64,000 nucleotides of DNA from Pholiota molesta (Eukaryota; Basidiomycota; Agaricomycetes; Agaricales; Strophariaceae). The stretch covers positions 25,439 through 89,438 of the forward strand of contig JACGCK010000180.1 in assembly GCA_014925825.1 (NCBI GenBank), in the 5' to 3' direction. The translations under genes were made by a program, and so were the position numbers. This document shows, piece after piece, positions 24,301-36,256 of the stretch (positions within the stretch are counted from its first letter, which is position 1; each line of letters starts with the position of its first letter). Below the pieces are notes generated by a model. It ran no database searches. It saw only the letters and a program-made list of their open reading frames with translations, and was not told where the DNA came from.

Positions 24301-24494
24301 CAGATTTTGCAATTTTTTCATCGTCGATGGAGACGATCGCAAAAGAGGCCTGTCGTTTCTTCTTGAGATCGCCCACGACCTCGATACCTAGAATCGGTAA
24401 TATAGGGAATGAACTCCTACTGCCCAGAAGACGGCTTACCTGCTAAGAGGGCGCGGATTGGTACTACTGCAGGATTGAGCAAATTCTTGTCCAT
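19257..24494 (-). CDS. NLR-type STAND receptor: C2-like, NACHT, 21 ankyrin repeats
   Basis: Twelve exons: 24494-24440, 24387-24252, 24193-24072, 24023-23782, 23720-23670, 23617-23422, 23364-23215, 23154-22996, 22942-22918, 22863-22294, 22239-21911 and 21835-19257. Phases agree throughout and give 1,537 residues. Residues 1 to about 150 resemble a C2 domain, followed by a helical region (HPILGASWSVMSAVYTAV) typical of basidiomycete NLRs. The NACHT NTPase has a P-loop GKAGSGKT (about 369-376) and a Walker B YVIIDSLDEC (about 471-480). The winged-helix part ends with IKLAHVSIKEYL (about 681-692). From about 841 to the stop there are 21 ankyrin repeats of 33 residues, preceded by one degenerate repeat. 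Such proteins are cytosolic signal-transducing ATPases of fungal innate immunity and incompatibility; the trigger is unknown. The 48-nt intron at 24071-24024 is a multiple of three, so its retention would add 16 residues without breaking the frame. The model is intact, with no sign of decay. Confidence 0.88.
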
Positions 24495-24949
24495 GTTGTG
24501 GGAGCGAAAGAATAAACAGGAGGGTATTCTTTGATGTTAGTGATATTCGGATAACGCGGTGGGCAATGGGAAGGCTGTGGTAAAAATAAATTCTGCTATG
24601 TACAGATATCAAACATATATAATTAACATCGGAAAGCTGGGTAGCAGTGTCAAGAAGGCTGTGGTAACTTCTCTTTATCGTGTCTGTCTCGAGGCCTTCC
24701 CATTATCTCGCCTCTTTTTTCGCATACCGACAGGCGTGTAGTAAAAAAAAAATGCTATAATCATTCTGGACAAATGGACCATTAATATTACCCATTACAA
24801 TAGAGCGGAATCCCTTCGGATGATGTAGTGGGTGCAAGGATGATCGTGGCACGCTTCGATTACCCCGTGCGGTGGTGTCAAAGTTCGACGTCAAATCCGC
24901 TGTCGCCGGCTTGTTCACGCACGGCCACATCATGATTGTACGCAGAAAA
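24495..24949. promoter_or_regulatory. Upstream region of the full NLR gene
   Basis: This AT-rich stretch lies directly upstream of the NLR start codon at 24494 (-). It has short T/A runs (24744-24753) but no motif I can name. Similarity to the region upstream of the paralogue (8833-9010) is weak but visible around the GGAAGGCTGTGG word (24569 and 8930). Confidence 0.35.
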
Positions 24950-26100
24950 GATCTAAACACAGATTCTCGCCAGCTCCCTGTTACGCCTTTTCGCCTCGCT
25001 AATCCACGTCTACAGGCTCTCCAGCACTGCGCGGAGGCGATGACCAAGGCCCACCATCTCCGCAACATAGCACCGGCTCCACGATGCGCATGGATGGTGT
25101 CGTCGACCGCGGCATGGCAAGGTCCGAAGCTGAGGTTGGATAAGAGTTCTGTGATATAACTTGTGTCAGCACGTTGGCAATTGGCGTCAATGGATAAGAA
25201 GAGAGACAAGATGAACAGAATCGCGAATCAGGTATGAAATTGACCAGTGATATCGAAATCTTTGAATAACAGAAGAATCAATGTACGAACCATCACTGGA
25301 ATGCTTGAAGCTTTCTGAAAAGCTGCCAGCTACGATTATGGTAGGCCAGTAGGGTTCCGCGTATGTTCTCGGCCTCCTTGCACTAGCGGAGTTGAGGGGC
25401 AACCTGGGGGGCAACAGCGAATTCATTCCGGCTGCACTGTGCGTAAAAGGTGGAGAGAAAAAAAAGCGACGCAGGCCGAATGCACCGATTATTTGAGCGC
25501 ATGGATTTCCGATAGATGTCAGTATCGAATTTGAATGCCACGATGGGGTGTGTGAGGTGTTAAAGTTTTGTCATATACCAGGTTTAGGTCGAATGATGCG
25601 TACGAGGCGTGAAGATAGGAACAAGAATAGAGCTGGCGGATCAGGAGGATACCTATGCAGCAGGATAAGCCTCTCCATAGGTTATAAAGAGAATCTAAAT
25701 AATACATCCCGAGATGGATCCGACATTCAACTAGCTGGTGTTCTGCACGGACTATCTCGTTGATTATCGGTTACCCAGCAAGTTCGTGTATTGTGAGGTT
25801 TCTGACTCGCTATGAATGCAATTAGCTTAGAGATACGGAGGGAAAGAACAAAGGCATAGATAGCAGAAAGGTGTGTCTCCGAGCCGTATTTGAGGAACCT
25901 GCATTTGTTATCGTTGGCTCATGATATATTGCACGGGAGCATCTTCGTTTTCAAGGTCTGGCTCCTGGACTCAAAGTCAGCTAGTTCCGAAGAATACAAG
26001 CTGAGAGCTGCCCCAGGTGCGAAAAAGCGATCCACGCACCTAGTTTGGCGGCTGTAAATTTGTTCAGAGCCATCCATAATCTCTAGCCTGGTGGGTGGGC
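24950..26100. repeat. Duplicated block, copy B
   Basis: Collinear with copy A (9850-10840; matching words are listed there). The left part, AGAAAAGATCT through CCTTTTCGCCTCG to a GGCGATGACC-like end (about 24945-25045), also resembles about 29480-29600 and, more weakly, about 30040-30090. On the minus strand the exon-like piece kept open in copy A carries TAG in place of CAG (about 25388). The block sits upstream of the NLR in the same relative position as copy A does for the truncated paralogue. Confidence 0.6.
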
Positions 26101-26920
26101 GGTGCTGAAGAATCTGGGGATGCATTCTGGATGTAGGTCAGCTTCCATAATTTGTGAATAGCAAGGCATACCATACTGTAAAGATTTTCGAGAATGCTCT
26201 TGGAAATGACGCCGAAGTACGCCGCGTGAATGAAAAGACCTACAACTTCAAGTGCTAGTATTTTACAGTCGTTTGCACTTGGTTTGCACATAATGTTTTG
26301 CACTCGACAATTGAAGTAACAATTCTAAATCGGGTGACAAAAAGGTCCGACGGTGATCCACGCTGGGTTGAGACGACGACTTGAATACAAAACGAGGTCC
26401 GCTCATCCATTTCGGGGAGCGAAGGTGTGGAGATAGCTCAGGAATTCCTTGCTTGGTTATCGCACACCGGGCGGTCAAGTCTGCGTGAGAAAGAGATTTG
26501 ACGGTCACATCACGCTGCTCGCTGATTCAGACATCGTCGAGTTATGCAAACGACCAACAAACGACTGTAAAAAGTTGCCCGATTCCTGTAATGCCATGGA
26601 CACAGACAGTACGTGAACCCTGCTTTTTCGTTTCTCTCCCCCAAAGTCTGACTCTGCCCTTCTTTTTGTGAGTATAGATAGGAAAGGGATGTATATTTCG
26701 CAATCAGCCGAAGTAATATACATAGATAATGAAAGTTGGGAGTGAAGTAATATTGGTACGAGAATAAGTATCGTTGGGATGCGGAAGCACGCATGACATC
26801 GATAGGGGGGGGGGGGGATGGAAAAGTGGAGGAACGTATCTGATGTGCTCACCTAGTCAAATCAAATCTTGTGTCATTCGCAAGCGCATGGAAGTGTGAA
26901 TGTCAAACCAACGCAGCAAT

Positions 26921-26963
26921 TCAGACTGGCGACCGGTTATATATCAGACTGGCGACCGGTTAT
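26921..26963. repeat. Two 20-bp direct copies, 3 bp apart
   Basis: TCAGACTGGCGACCGGTTAT occurs at 26921-26940 and again, unchanged, at 26944-26963. ACCGGT inside each copy is palindromic. The perfect identity in otherwise diverged DNA suggests a recent slippage event or a paired binding site. Confidence 0.8.
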
Positions 26964-29900
26964 AATAGACACTGAAATCTGACAGGTAAATCCTTTTTAC
27001 ACCAACTGCTGCACCAAGACATGGCTGTGTACTTCGCGAAGTTCTGTTAGAAAGGAAGAAAGGTCAGGCTCATGCAACGTCCTTCACAATCAGGTTGGTA
27101 CAACTATAGGCATCAATCCAATGAACCCCCCTCGTATGTCGTTCAAGCAACATAGCTACAGACCCCTCGCAAAACGGCATTATGATTTGTTGATGAGCGT
27201 CCACGTTTGAGAAAGGCATTCCTCCGAACTGCAAGGGAATGGCTTGCAGGACAAGCCAAACCTTGAGCAACGATACTCAAACGTGGATATTATAAACCTA
27301 GACCAGTGGGTCGTAAGATTCAGCTCTGATCAATGGTACGTGAACCATCATGCAAGGGATCCTTCGAATTGAATCGAATTTCTTTGTCAGCTTTGTGCAA
27401 GGAGGATAAATACTCGGTCGAGAGTACATTATCACTGGTGTCTCGAGACAGCGTGACACCGATAGGGGTTTCGGGAGATTGAAGGTACGAAGAAATACAG
27501 GGATATCTGAATAAACTTACCTCACCAAGCCGTTTTTCAGGACGTGATTCCTAGATTGTATGCAACCTTGATAGGCATAGTGATTACGACGGGCGACCGC
27601 CATCGAATGTGCTCTGTCAAAAAGGAGAAAAATGCATTAGCCACTTATGTATATTTCAACAGTGAGATTGATATAAGAAATATCGACGTAAATCGACGAA
27701 ACCGCTGAAATCCCCGCGTATGTCATTCGAGCAACGAAACGACGGATCCCCTACGAAATGACGGCGACAGAATACGGCAACACCCACATTGAGAAGAATA
27801 ATCATACATCAGGATAATGCAAACATCTTCCACCCTTCACGTTACGCGCCTTCGAGAAGGCCCGACGTCCCCTTCGAATAAGCTCCTGTTACACTGGCGT
27901 ACCATTGCAACCTGAGCAGCTCCGTTTGTCAGGCACTCAATCAAAGATGACCGGCAAGAATCTGCCCATGATAAATGGCATACAGAAGCTATCTGAACGA
28001 CGCGTATAATGAATCATGCACATACGTAACTCGGGGAAGAATGAAAACGGTAAGGTGCGAGGCACTTTAGGAAGACATCGAAAATGTATCTCGTTCTATA
28101 TGTTTTCCACGTCATGACGCAGAAGCACCGATAAGGGCACCCAAAAAATAGCAAAGGGAAGGTCGAAATTTTTAAAGAGAGAAAGTTTGACTATGACCAC
28201 GTACAGCAAAATATGTCCTATATGTTTGTGTTAACAGTATTTCGACAGAGATCTGCAAAATCGGTCAGTCACGAGTGAAAATGAACTAGCAAAATAGCGC
28301 AAGGCAAGATAAAAGCGACGGAATTTCCAAAGGAATCCACAGGAACATGTAAAAAAGGCAAATAATGTCGTCAACCCCCTCATATACTGGATCATCAACA
28401 ACTCCGCCCACCATTCACCTGAACTCCAGGTCGGCATCCACCCAACTGTAGCACAAGATCACATCCAAGATGTCTCTGCCTAATGGCAAAGTGATCAAGT
28501 GTCTGGGACTATGACGCCAACGTTTCTTTACTCAGTGTAACTGGGTATTTGAGATGAATAGCTTTTGCCCTGAATCCAATGCAATCCGCCTGCAGGTGAT
28601 CTTCGGCCCCTTTCCCACTGCCTTGCAAGAGACCTCACATATGCACATTGTGAGGGCACCGCAATGACGGCGAAAATGACCGCCGAAGATGATTCCGACA
28701 GCTGAATGACACCAACAAACAGACAAAAAATACAAAGTTGACGATGACACAAATGGCAGGCCTGTTGCAGCCCACCACCACGAATACACGCACGCAGCAC
28801 GATAGGGGTTGACAAGCACGGGCAGAAACATCCAGCACACAGCGAGAAGAAAAAATGACGCGGACGTTCTAGTGGCCACTCACCGAGTCACTCGAAATGT
28901 TGGCCCAAGAGCACCGCCAAGCTGGAGCGGCTTCACGCATTCAGATGCATGCCAAAACAGTGTCTTCAAATCATTCGCACAAGTTCGAGAGAAGGAGGAT
29001 GTTGGTGCCCATGATACAGTACTTGCAGAGATCAGATAGCACGATGCAAGAACGACGAACCAAGGTTGCGCGTTTGCAGTCTGATTCAAGCTCAGCTTGA
29101 TCCCGGATATGCCGGCTTGTTCCCTTGTTGTTTCCCGCTCTCATATGCGCACCTTCGAGGCCTCTACCCCCTAGCTCACTCGGTCTCGGTCTCGGTCTCG
29201 CACCCTCGTTCTCGACCGTCAGTAAGAATGGGTCAATGGGCACTAGGGTAAAAATCCAGGCTACCAGCAGCCAAAAGAACCAGATGTAGTGTTCGTCGGT
29301 CCACGCATTCCAGGAGGAGAGTATCGATCGAAGCAGCGATCGTTAGGCCAGTGAACTTGCTCATGCTCTCTATTCGCGGCGCCCTCCTTTGCACCCTCCT
29401 CGCCCTCGCGTTTAATCCTCCGTCGCTGGTCCCTTCAAGCACGCGGATACTGCTTCTAAACATCTGAATTCAACTCATGCAGAAAAGATCTACCAAAAAT
29501 CCCTCGCCTGCTCTCTAGTGCGTCCTTTTCGCCTCGTCTTGCTATATCTAACTGATTTACATCCACAGGATTTCCATCGTCGCCTGAGGCAATGACCAGA
29601 CATAGCACACATTTTTACGACTAGGAAATTGCTATTGTTTTACGGGTGGAGCTGTACCGCCATAATAAGTACGCTCTTCGATATTTGACTCTCGGCCAAC
29701 TCGCTTAATCGCATACCAGGCATGCGGAAGGCCTCGCAGAAATTGTTCATTCCACCTACTGCCGAAGACGGCCGACAAATAAGTGCGTATATGGTTTACT
29801 TGTACCTACATTAGAGCATTGAGGATCCCCGCTGCAGGAACGTGCTACTTGTCGGCAGCATCGCATGAAGCACGGCGAGAAATGTGTCTTCCCCAAACTG

Positions 29901-31195
29901 AGCTTGAGGACGCTGGTTGCGCAATCTGCATCCAGATGTTTAAGCCTGACCTTATCGGAGGAAGGTATAAGCTACGGGCAATTACCTGCAAGATCTCTAA
30001 CGCTCCCCTTCATCTCTCCCTGTACATACGCCGTTCAACGAATCTATCCACATCCACAAGCTCCTCAGCAGTGTCCAGAGACAATGACTAGCTTTCTAGA
30101 GCATTGCATTATCTACCGTCTACAAACCACGTACATACAGCAGCAAACTGCTCAAGCTCTCTGCGCCATAAGCCCATGGCTTGGATGTCTTTCATTTGCG
30201 ACCTTCCAGCCGGCACCCAATTTTTACACCCGGAACTGGATGCCGGATAACACGGATTCCTCTGTCTGCTTAGCTAGATCCTTGATGGGCCGTCACTTCA
30301 GATTGGCCCTTTCAGCTCGCCTAGGCCAGCCACGACGTAGGCGCCAACCCACGTCCACAGGACGTGCAGCAACGTCCTGAGGACCGGTATGGTATATTTT
30401 CTCTGACTAAGAGGTTGCCATCGTCAAAGAGCCCCACTCTCCACGGAATCCGTACACTCTTCGCTAGTTTCACCGAAGTCTTCTCTGTGCCAGGCTGGCA
30501 TGTAGGAACGGAGTTTGAAGCATAAACAATCGGCTTCCCAACTGAGCTGTGCTGGACCAACTCACAAACGCTCCTCGCCAAGAGATTTGTATCCTCGTCT
30601 CAGTCCTTTCTGCGCCTTGTGCGCCGTCCGACCTGGTATATTACCGTACTCCAGGGTTTTCACATGGATGGCTGCCGCAGAGCCGCGTTTAGCGCGATCG
30701 CCCGCCGTCTTCCTCTGCTGCATGCGTGCTCTGGCCTCCCCTTGCTTCTGCCCAGTTTTCTCGTTTCGCCTCTGGCAAAGTTGGCCTCGGGCGTCTTCGG
30801 CCATTTGTGATAGGCGATGGCCCTTGTCCGATGTCGCGGCAGTCTCTATGATGCTGCCAGTAGCGTGCGTCTCACCCTTGGAGGATGCTGCCTTCGCGTA
30901 TCTGGGCTGGAAAGGGCTTTTATAGCAGTGGTCTCTGTACTACGGTAGTACCGTTGATGAAGTAAAGAACAAATTGTTGAGATGTCGTGAACATCCACCT
31001 TGCGACTTATGGACAATGCTCAGGCGTTGCCCGTGCGCTTAGTCGTCGCGTACAAAAGGCCAAAGCACTTAGTGCATTGGCCGCCTTCATTTCCCCTCGC
31101 TAGCTCTGCCTGCGTGTTCGGACATTCGGGCCTCTGTGGCCCTGAACCAATTTGTAGAATAATATATATACCATAGATATTTTCCCCCTCACCTC

Positions 31196-31356
31196 AGTCG
31201 TTTGTTACACGTCTGAGGTGAGCTATTTTCCCCCGTCCTCGTACTCTCCTTACTTACAAGTACCTAGTATTATTCTCTCTGTCTATACAGGTACTTAATC
31301 TACAATATAGTCGTTTGTTACACGTCTGAGTATTATTCTCTCTGTCTATACAGGTA
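31196..31356. repeat. Two-part direct repeat
   Basis: A 22-bp word beginning AGTCGTTTGTTACACG occurs at 31196-31217 and 31309-31330. A 26-bp word beginning TATTATTCTCTCTG occurs at 31268-31293 and 31331-31356. The two words are 50 bp apart in the first copy and directly joined in the second, so the second copy looks like the first with its spacer removed. Confidence 0.8.
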
Positions 31357-31868
31357 TACCTTTCTACACAAATGAGGTAAAATCTTTAGCAGTGCACTGT
31401 TGGCCCGCCGTTCGGATGTGTCGTCATAGTGAGCAGCCAAAGAAAACGTTGATGCTCTATACTTACGGCATGTTGATTGGCATACTAATCAAGTAAGTAG
31501 TATGTACTTAGCGCCCTGCGCAGCCCTAGCGCGCATGCGGCTGCGGTCGCGCACCTGCCTTACGAATGCTGAGATGGCAACATTTATGTGGCACTGATTT
31601 CTATGGGGGCACTCGTAGTTGCCAATTGAAATGCCCTACCGAGCAAAGGCTTAATACTTAGAGAATATCATAAACATGATGATCGTAAGTAATAGTATAG
31701 TAGAGTACATGCCAGTGTTCTGTTCCGTCCTTGATTGTCCTCCAAGTCTCCGTTGACATATGTTACGTTGTGATAGATCATAGTTGTTTAGTCGTTAATA
31801 AGCGTCATTCCATCCGTGTCCTGACACCAAGGTTTTTTTGTAGTGACTCAATGTTCGAGATGACTGTA

Positions 31869-34800
31869 TCAGGTAGGTTCTCCATCATGCGGCAGCAATG
31901 GCTGACTCCCCCACACCATAGAGCGGCTATCAGAGGATATCAAGTGCGTATGGCCCGACTGAAAATCGTCTAACGAAAGCGAACTTCCGGAAATGTTTGA
32001 ACCGAGCTGGTAAGGTGAATGCGACCTTTGATGGCGAAACTCCGTTATGTTTGTTGGGGTCGAGTCCGACTCATCAATGTCATGATCGCTTGGATGTCGT
32101 GTCCAGACGCGTACAGCCCCGTCGTGACTTCCAATTGCGAACATGAAGGGCTCTGAGGCAGCGTGATTCCAGGCAATGCAAGTCATATCTCCGCCATGCG
32201 ACTGGGCACGGACGACGTGCAGTAATGTCCCGGATTCTTGGTCCCAAATGTGTATATCGCCAGCTAAATGAATAGTAAAGATATGATACGAGAGATAAAT
32301 ACTGGGTACTTACCCTGTCCAGCGCACAGTACAAGTTCGTTGTTTTGGCCTCCGAAGTAGCTAGGTCCTGCAAAATCAACGAGGACCTTCGGCATGTACG
32401 TATGTCTAAAACCAAGGTCGGATAAAGAAAGGAGCCGTGAAGAAAGAAATACCTACCGTAGTGACAACCTCGAGGATATGATTGCATTATTTTCTTTGTC
32501 TTTGATAAGCTCTAGCTTCCATAATTGTGGAGGCGCCTACCAGATACAGGATTAGTCAACAAAGAAAAATAATAGAACTAAAAGGCAAACCTTATGTTCA
32601 TAGCTGATTAGGGCGACTAACCCACTGCGAGCTGTCTGCGCGATGGTAATATCTCTCACGTCGTCAAGCACTGGAGTCAGACTGAAATTCTTGTTAAGCG
32701 TATGAAATGCAGAGAAAAACTATCAATCACTTCTCAATTTGCTTGGTTTCCATGTTAAATACTAAACAAGATATAGAATCAGTTATATCGGAAAGGTTTC
32801 ACGTGCGGATATTTACCAACGAGCCGTTTTTCTACTCTGGATTTACTCGGTTGCAAATTATTAGGAGAGCGGAGGAGAGGGCCTACACCCAACAGACGTT
32901 GAGAATCTGGAGTAATGGCCACATTGTGGAGCTTCATGTTTCCAAAGTCGTATTGATCGAGGACCTAGTGTTGGATATTTCGAGTGAGGAATAGGGAAAA
33001 CAATAAAACTCGGGCTCATACTTTTCCAGTCAAATCCTTTAGGCCGACATTAATGCAAGAGATCCACTTGGAATACTTGACAGTAGTGACGTACCAATTT
33101 AGTGACTATGGAATCTTCAATCGAAAGGAAAGCTAAAGATTCAATGATAGCATTAGTTACTTTATCATAGACGGGTAAATCTGTTAAGTACCCTCGCCTG
33201 TGGGGCACCAAGTAATAGCCTCAATAGAAGTATTGCGGTTAATAGTTTTTCTGCAAACGCCCTCCTGAATAAGAAGAAAATATTCAGCAATTTTTGCAGA
33301 CCAGGAAAGTTTGTTTATGACTGACTTCCGCCGTCCAAACTTTGATTCCTCTTGCCATCTTTGTCAAAAGAATCTTACCGTTAGGGGACCTGAAAAGTGA
33401 TTAACAAAACGCAAAACAAGAAAACGAAAATATATAATCTCACCAAGCAACCTGCCCAACAAAGCCTTGCGCATGCGCCAGCGTGCGGTGAGGTACAAAA
33501 GGATGCTATCATTCTCCGAATCAGCAGCCATAAACCTCATTGTGATATGAAAACCATACTCCAACTTTGAAGATAACAGAAGTCTTGTCCCAGCTGAGTC
33601 GCATGCATCAGAAAATCTCTCCCTGGACTCTGGACTGAGCGAAAGCATACCTCGAAGTAGCCAAAAACCTGCCATCAGGAGAGAACTGCATGTGCCTCAC
33701 CAGCGCCGTATGCGCCGCCAAATCTTGTGTCGCCTCCAGCTCTTCCAGCTTCGGGACGAGCGTCGACACCCTCGAACGCGTAAACGGTACCGATTCGCCA
33801 GTCTTCCTCCCGATATCTGGCAATCCGATGCTTGATGACAGCGTCCTCTGGCGCATAGGCTCCGTGCGTGGCTTGTTGAGCACCGTCGCCACGCTCCCAG
33901 CGGACGTCGCCGTGCCGATCGCGTTCCGCATTTTCACGTTCCGTACGGCGTTTTTCCAGAGCTGTTTGCCGATAGAGGGGGTATTGGGGCTGACCGCGAT
34001 TGAAGGAGTTGGAAATGCAGTTTCGGCATCAACGGGAGAATTGACGGGGGTAGGGGCAAGTGACAATGAAGGGAATCCGAGAGACAGTTCACTAGTGATT
34101 GCAGTGCTGGTGGCATCAGATGGGCGACGTTTTTTAGGGCTCATGCCGTCTTTCGGTTCCTCGTTGTATGGGCTCCCTGGTACGGTAGTGGGTAATCGAC
34201 TTGCTTCTAGGTCGTCCTCGATGTCGCTTGGGTGTGGCCAACATTTCACTTTTTTTGCATAGCCCGTAAAGCGTCGGTAGGCACGCAGTATAACTTTCCG
34301 AAGCTTGCGTAGCTGTATATGCAAAACTTGAAATGGTCGCTTCGTCCTAGTGACTCCAGGGAGCATAAGGAAGCGATCGTTGGCTTCTGATAAAATGTCG
34401 CTTAGCCATTTCTGACCCTTATGGCGAGAAAATGCCCAACGCTCAGAAGCAAACCAGGCAGAGACGGCTGCAAGACCGAAAGAAGTAAAAGCAGTTAGTA
34501 CAGTTGTTACAGTTGAGGTAACATGCGCCTTCGGAAGATTTGTTAATCAAATGAATTACACGAGGATGATAAAATAACGTACCTGGTGCGAGGCGTACGC
34601 AAAACAAACAAGTCCAATAGAGAAACATGCGACGGATAAAACAAGGAAGACAAGGGGAGAGCGTTTGATCCAGATCAAAACCCACCAGGGCACACGGTGT
34701 CCTGGCGAACGGCTATGCGCAGTAAGATGATGTCAGAGCCTTATTGAAGTTATCATGAAATTATTGAAACCAAAGCAACATACTACATTGCTTGCTTCCA

Positions 34801-36256
34801 AGTGAGCCCAAGAAGACTGTTAACGGCAGCGGCAATGCTAAAAACCATGGAAGCGAACCAGAAACAATTCACTGAATCTGATATCCTAGCGCGATCTAAT
34901 TGATAAGAAAATTGCAATGTTGTCGCTGTGACGGCTGAGAAGAATGTAGCGACGGTAGAAAGGTTTAGAAGGTTATCCGCGCCATGCTTTTGTGCAAAAC
35001 GAATGGTGGGTACACCTTAGAAGTTGATGTTATTTATTTACTGTTAACCTACGACTTTGCGGATATTGGAAAATAAACTCACCGACTTCGATGAACATTG
35101 ACAAAGATGATGTCAATTCATCAAAATGATTTCCCATCTCAGAGGAAAGGTCATGAATGTATCGCTGCACAGATGGATAACGGAATTGACCTAAGCGTGA
35201 AAAATCGACGGATTCATAATCAAAGCCAAAGCGCCCGATTAATCTTGACTTACCTGCGTACTCCTTCAAGCAAGAGGACCAATACTTCAGGACAAATGTT
35301 TCGGTTAGTATAAATCTTTTCGCTCCAAAAAAGCTATGGATCTCACTTTGAGGTCTCCTTCAAACGACAAAATTGAAGCATTGACGGCTTCGTCGGTAAA
35401 CTCCGGGAACTCATTCAAACACCGCAGAAAAGTTGTCACCTCCTTCGCCAGATATTCCAACTGCTCTGGGTATGATTCAGGATCCACGTTCTCTGCCACC
35501 TGGGGTCTGGGGACATGCAGTTGTGCTTTTCCTTTGACTCTTTGAAAGCCTCTTTTGCGCTTGTTTGATATAGGAGAGTCGGACACGGTTTCACGAACAA
35601 TGTGCGATATCTTCCGCGGGAAAAGGTCTGCCGCGTTTTCGTGGTATAGGAATAGAAGTTGCGCCAGTCGCTCTCGGAGATGGAATGCAGATGAAAGGAT
35701 TGCAACAGAGCTGCCCAGTTGTCGAGCCGCATTTGCGAAGTTTCGTAACTACTTATAATCATTTAGTGTGGGGTCAACATGTCAGAACGTGAGTGAACTG
35801 ACCTCTTTATCCAGGCTGTTGATCCTCCTACGCTAATTTTATGTAACCGCCCAACGCGGACACAAATAAGCGAAGGATGACTTACCTTTCCAGTATATTG
35901 AATTCTTCTGCTCCAACAGCTTGCAGATGCTCGTCGACAGAAGCTATGACATGAGTTGATCAGTCGGACGATTACGGACAGGCGGTTTTGAGTACGCACG
36001 GACATCTCGGTCGTCCTCAAAGGATGAAAGCTGTATGTTTCCGTTTCCTATTGCAAATATTTGTTAAACAAGATCTATGTCAAGCATACGGCCACTACTC
36101 ACTATGTTCGTTGCTTTCATTGTTCTCCAACAGCATCTCCACCAAGCTCAAAATTGTTGCTCTTCGATTTGGGTCAGGAGAATGACGTCCAGAGGATATT
36201 TTCGGTGTTCTATTCTCATATTCATTAGGGACATAATTCGGAAGAGGAGATTTCAT
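31869..36256 (-). CDS. WD40 beta-propeller protein with N-terminal membrane segments (WDR26/Gid7-like propeller)
   Basis: A gene of about 23 exons, several of them tiny, encodes roughly 1,050 residues; the last exon is 32263-31869. The N-terminal third has a helical part (SVDEHLQAVGAEEFNILE) and three or four hydrophobic segments around 34980-34470 (NLSTVATFFSAVTATTL, FWFASMVFSIAAAVNSLLGL, SPLVFLVLSVACFSIGLVCF and VTTVLTAFTSFGLAAVSAWF). A low-complexity Ser/Pro linker follows, then a propeller that begins HTALVRHMQFSPDGRFLATS and ends DMTCIAWNHAASEPFMFAIG and VRVWTRH. The propeller repeats resemble WDR26/Gid7. The start at 36256 is the first in-frame ATG of the open first exon. Function in this membrane-linked form is not known to me; association with a ubiquitin-ligase complex would be only an inference from the propeller. 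Splice phases that I checked agree. Confidence 0.75.

Larger units (their letters stand above)
26101..31868. other. Long stretch without a supported gene
   Basis: Reading both strands I find no gene. It holds copies of the left part of the duplicated block (about 29480-29600 and 30040-30090), simple repeats (a 13-base G run at 26805-26817; GGTCTC units near 29181), a short tandem repeat near 26921 and a pair of split direct repeats at 31196-31356. Minus-strand frames between 28230 and 28880 are rich in hydrophobic residues but lack a consistent splice model. Confidence 0.4.

Noticed and set aside
28230..28880. Hydrophobic minus-strand frames suggesting a multi-pass membrane protein.
   Set aside because: Three frames are hydrophobic over the same bases, no splice model links them, and no conserved motif is present.
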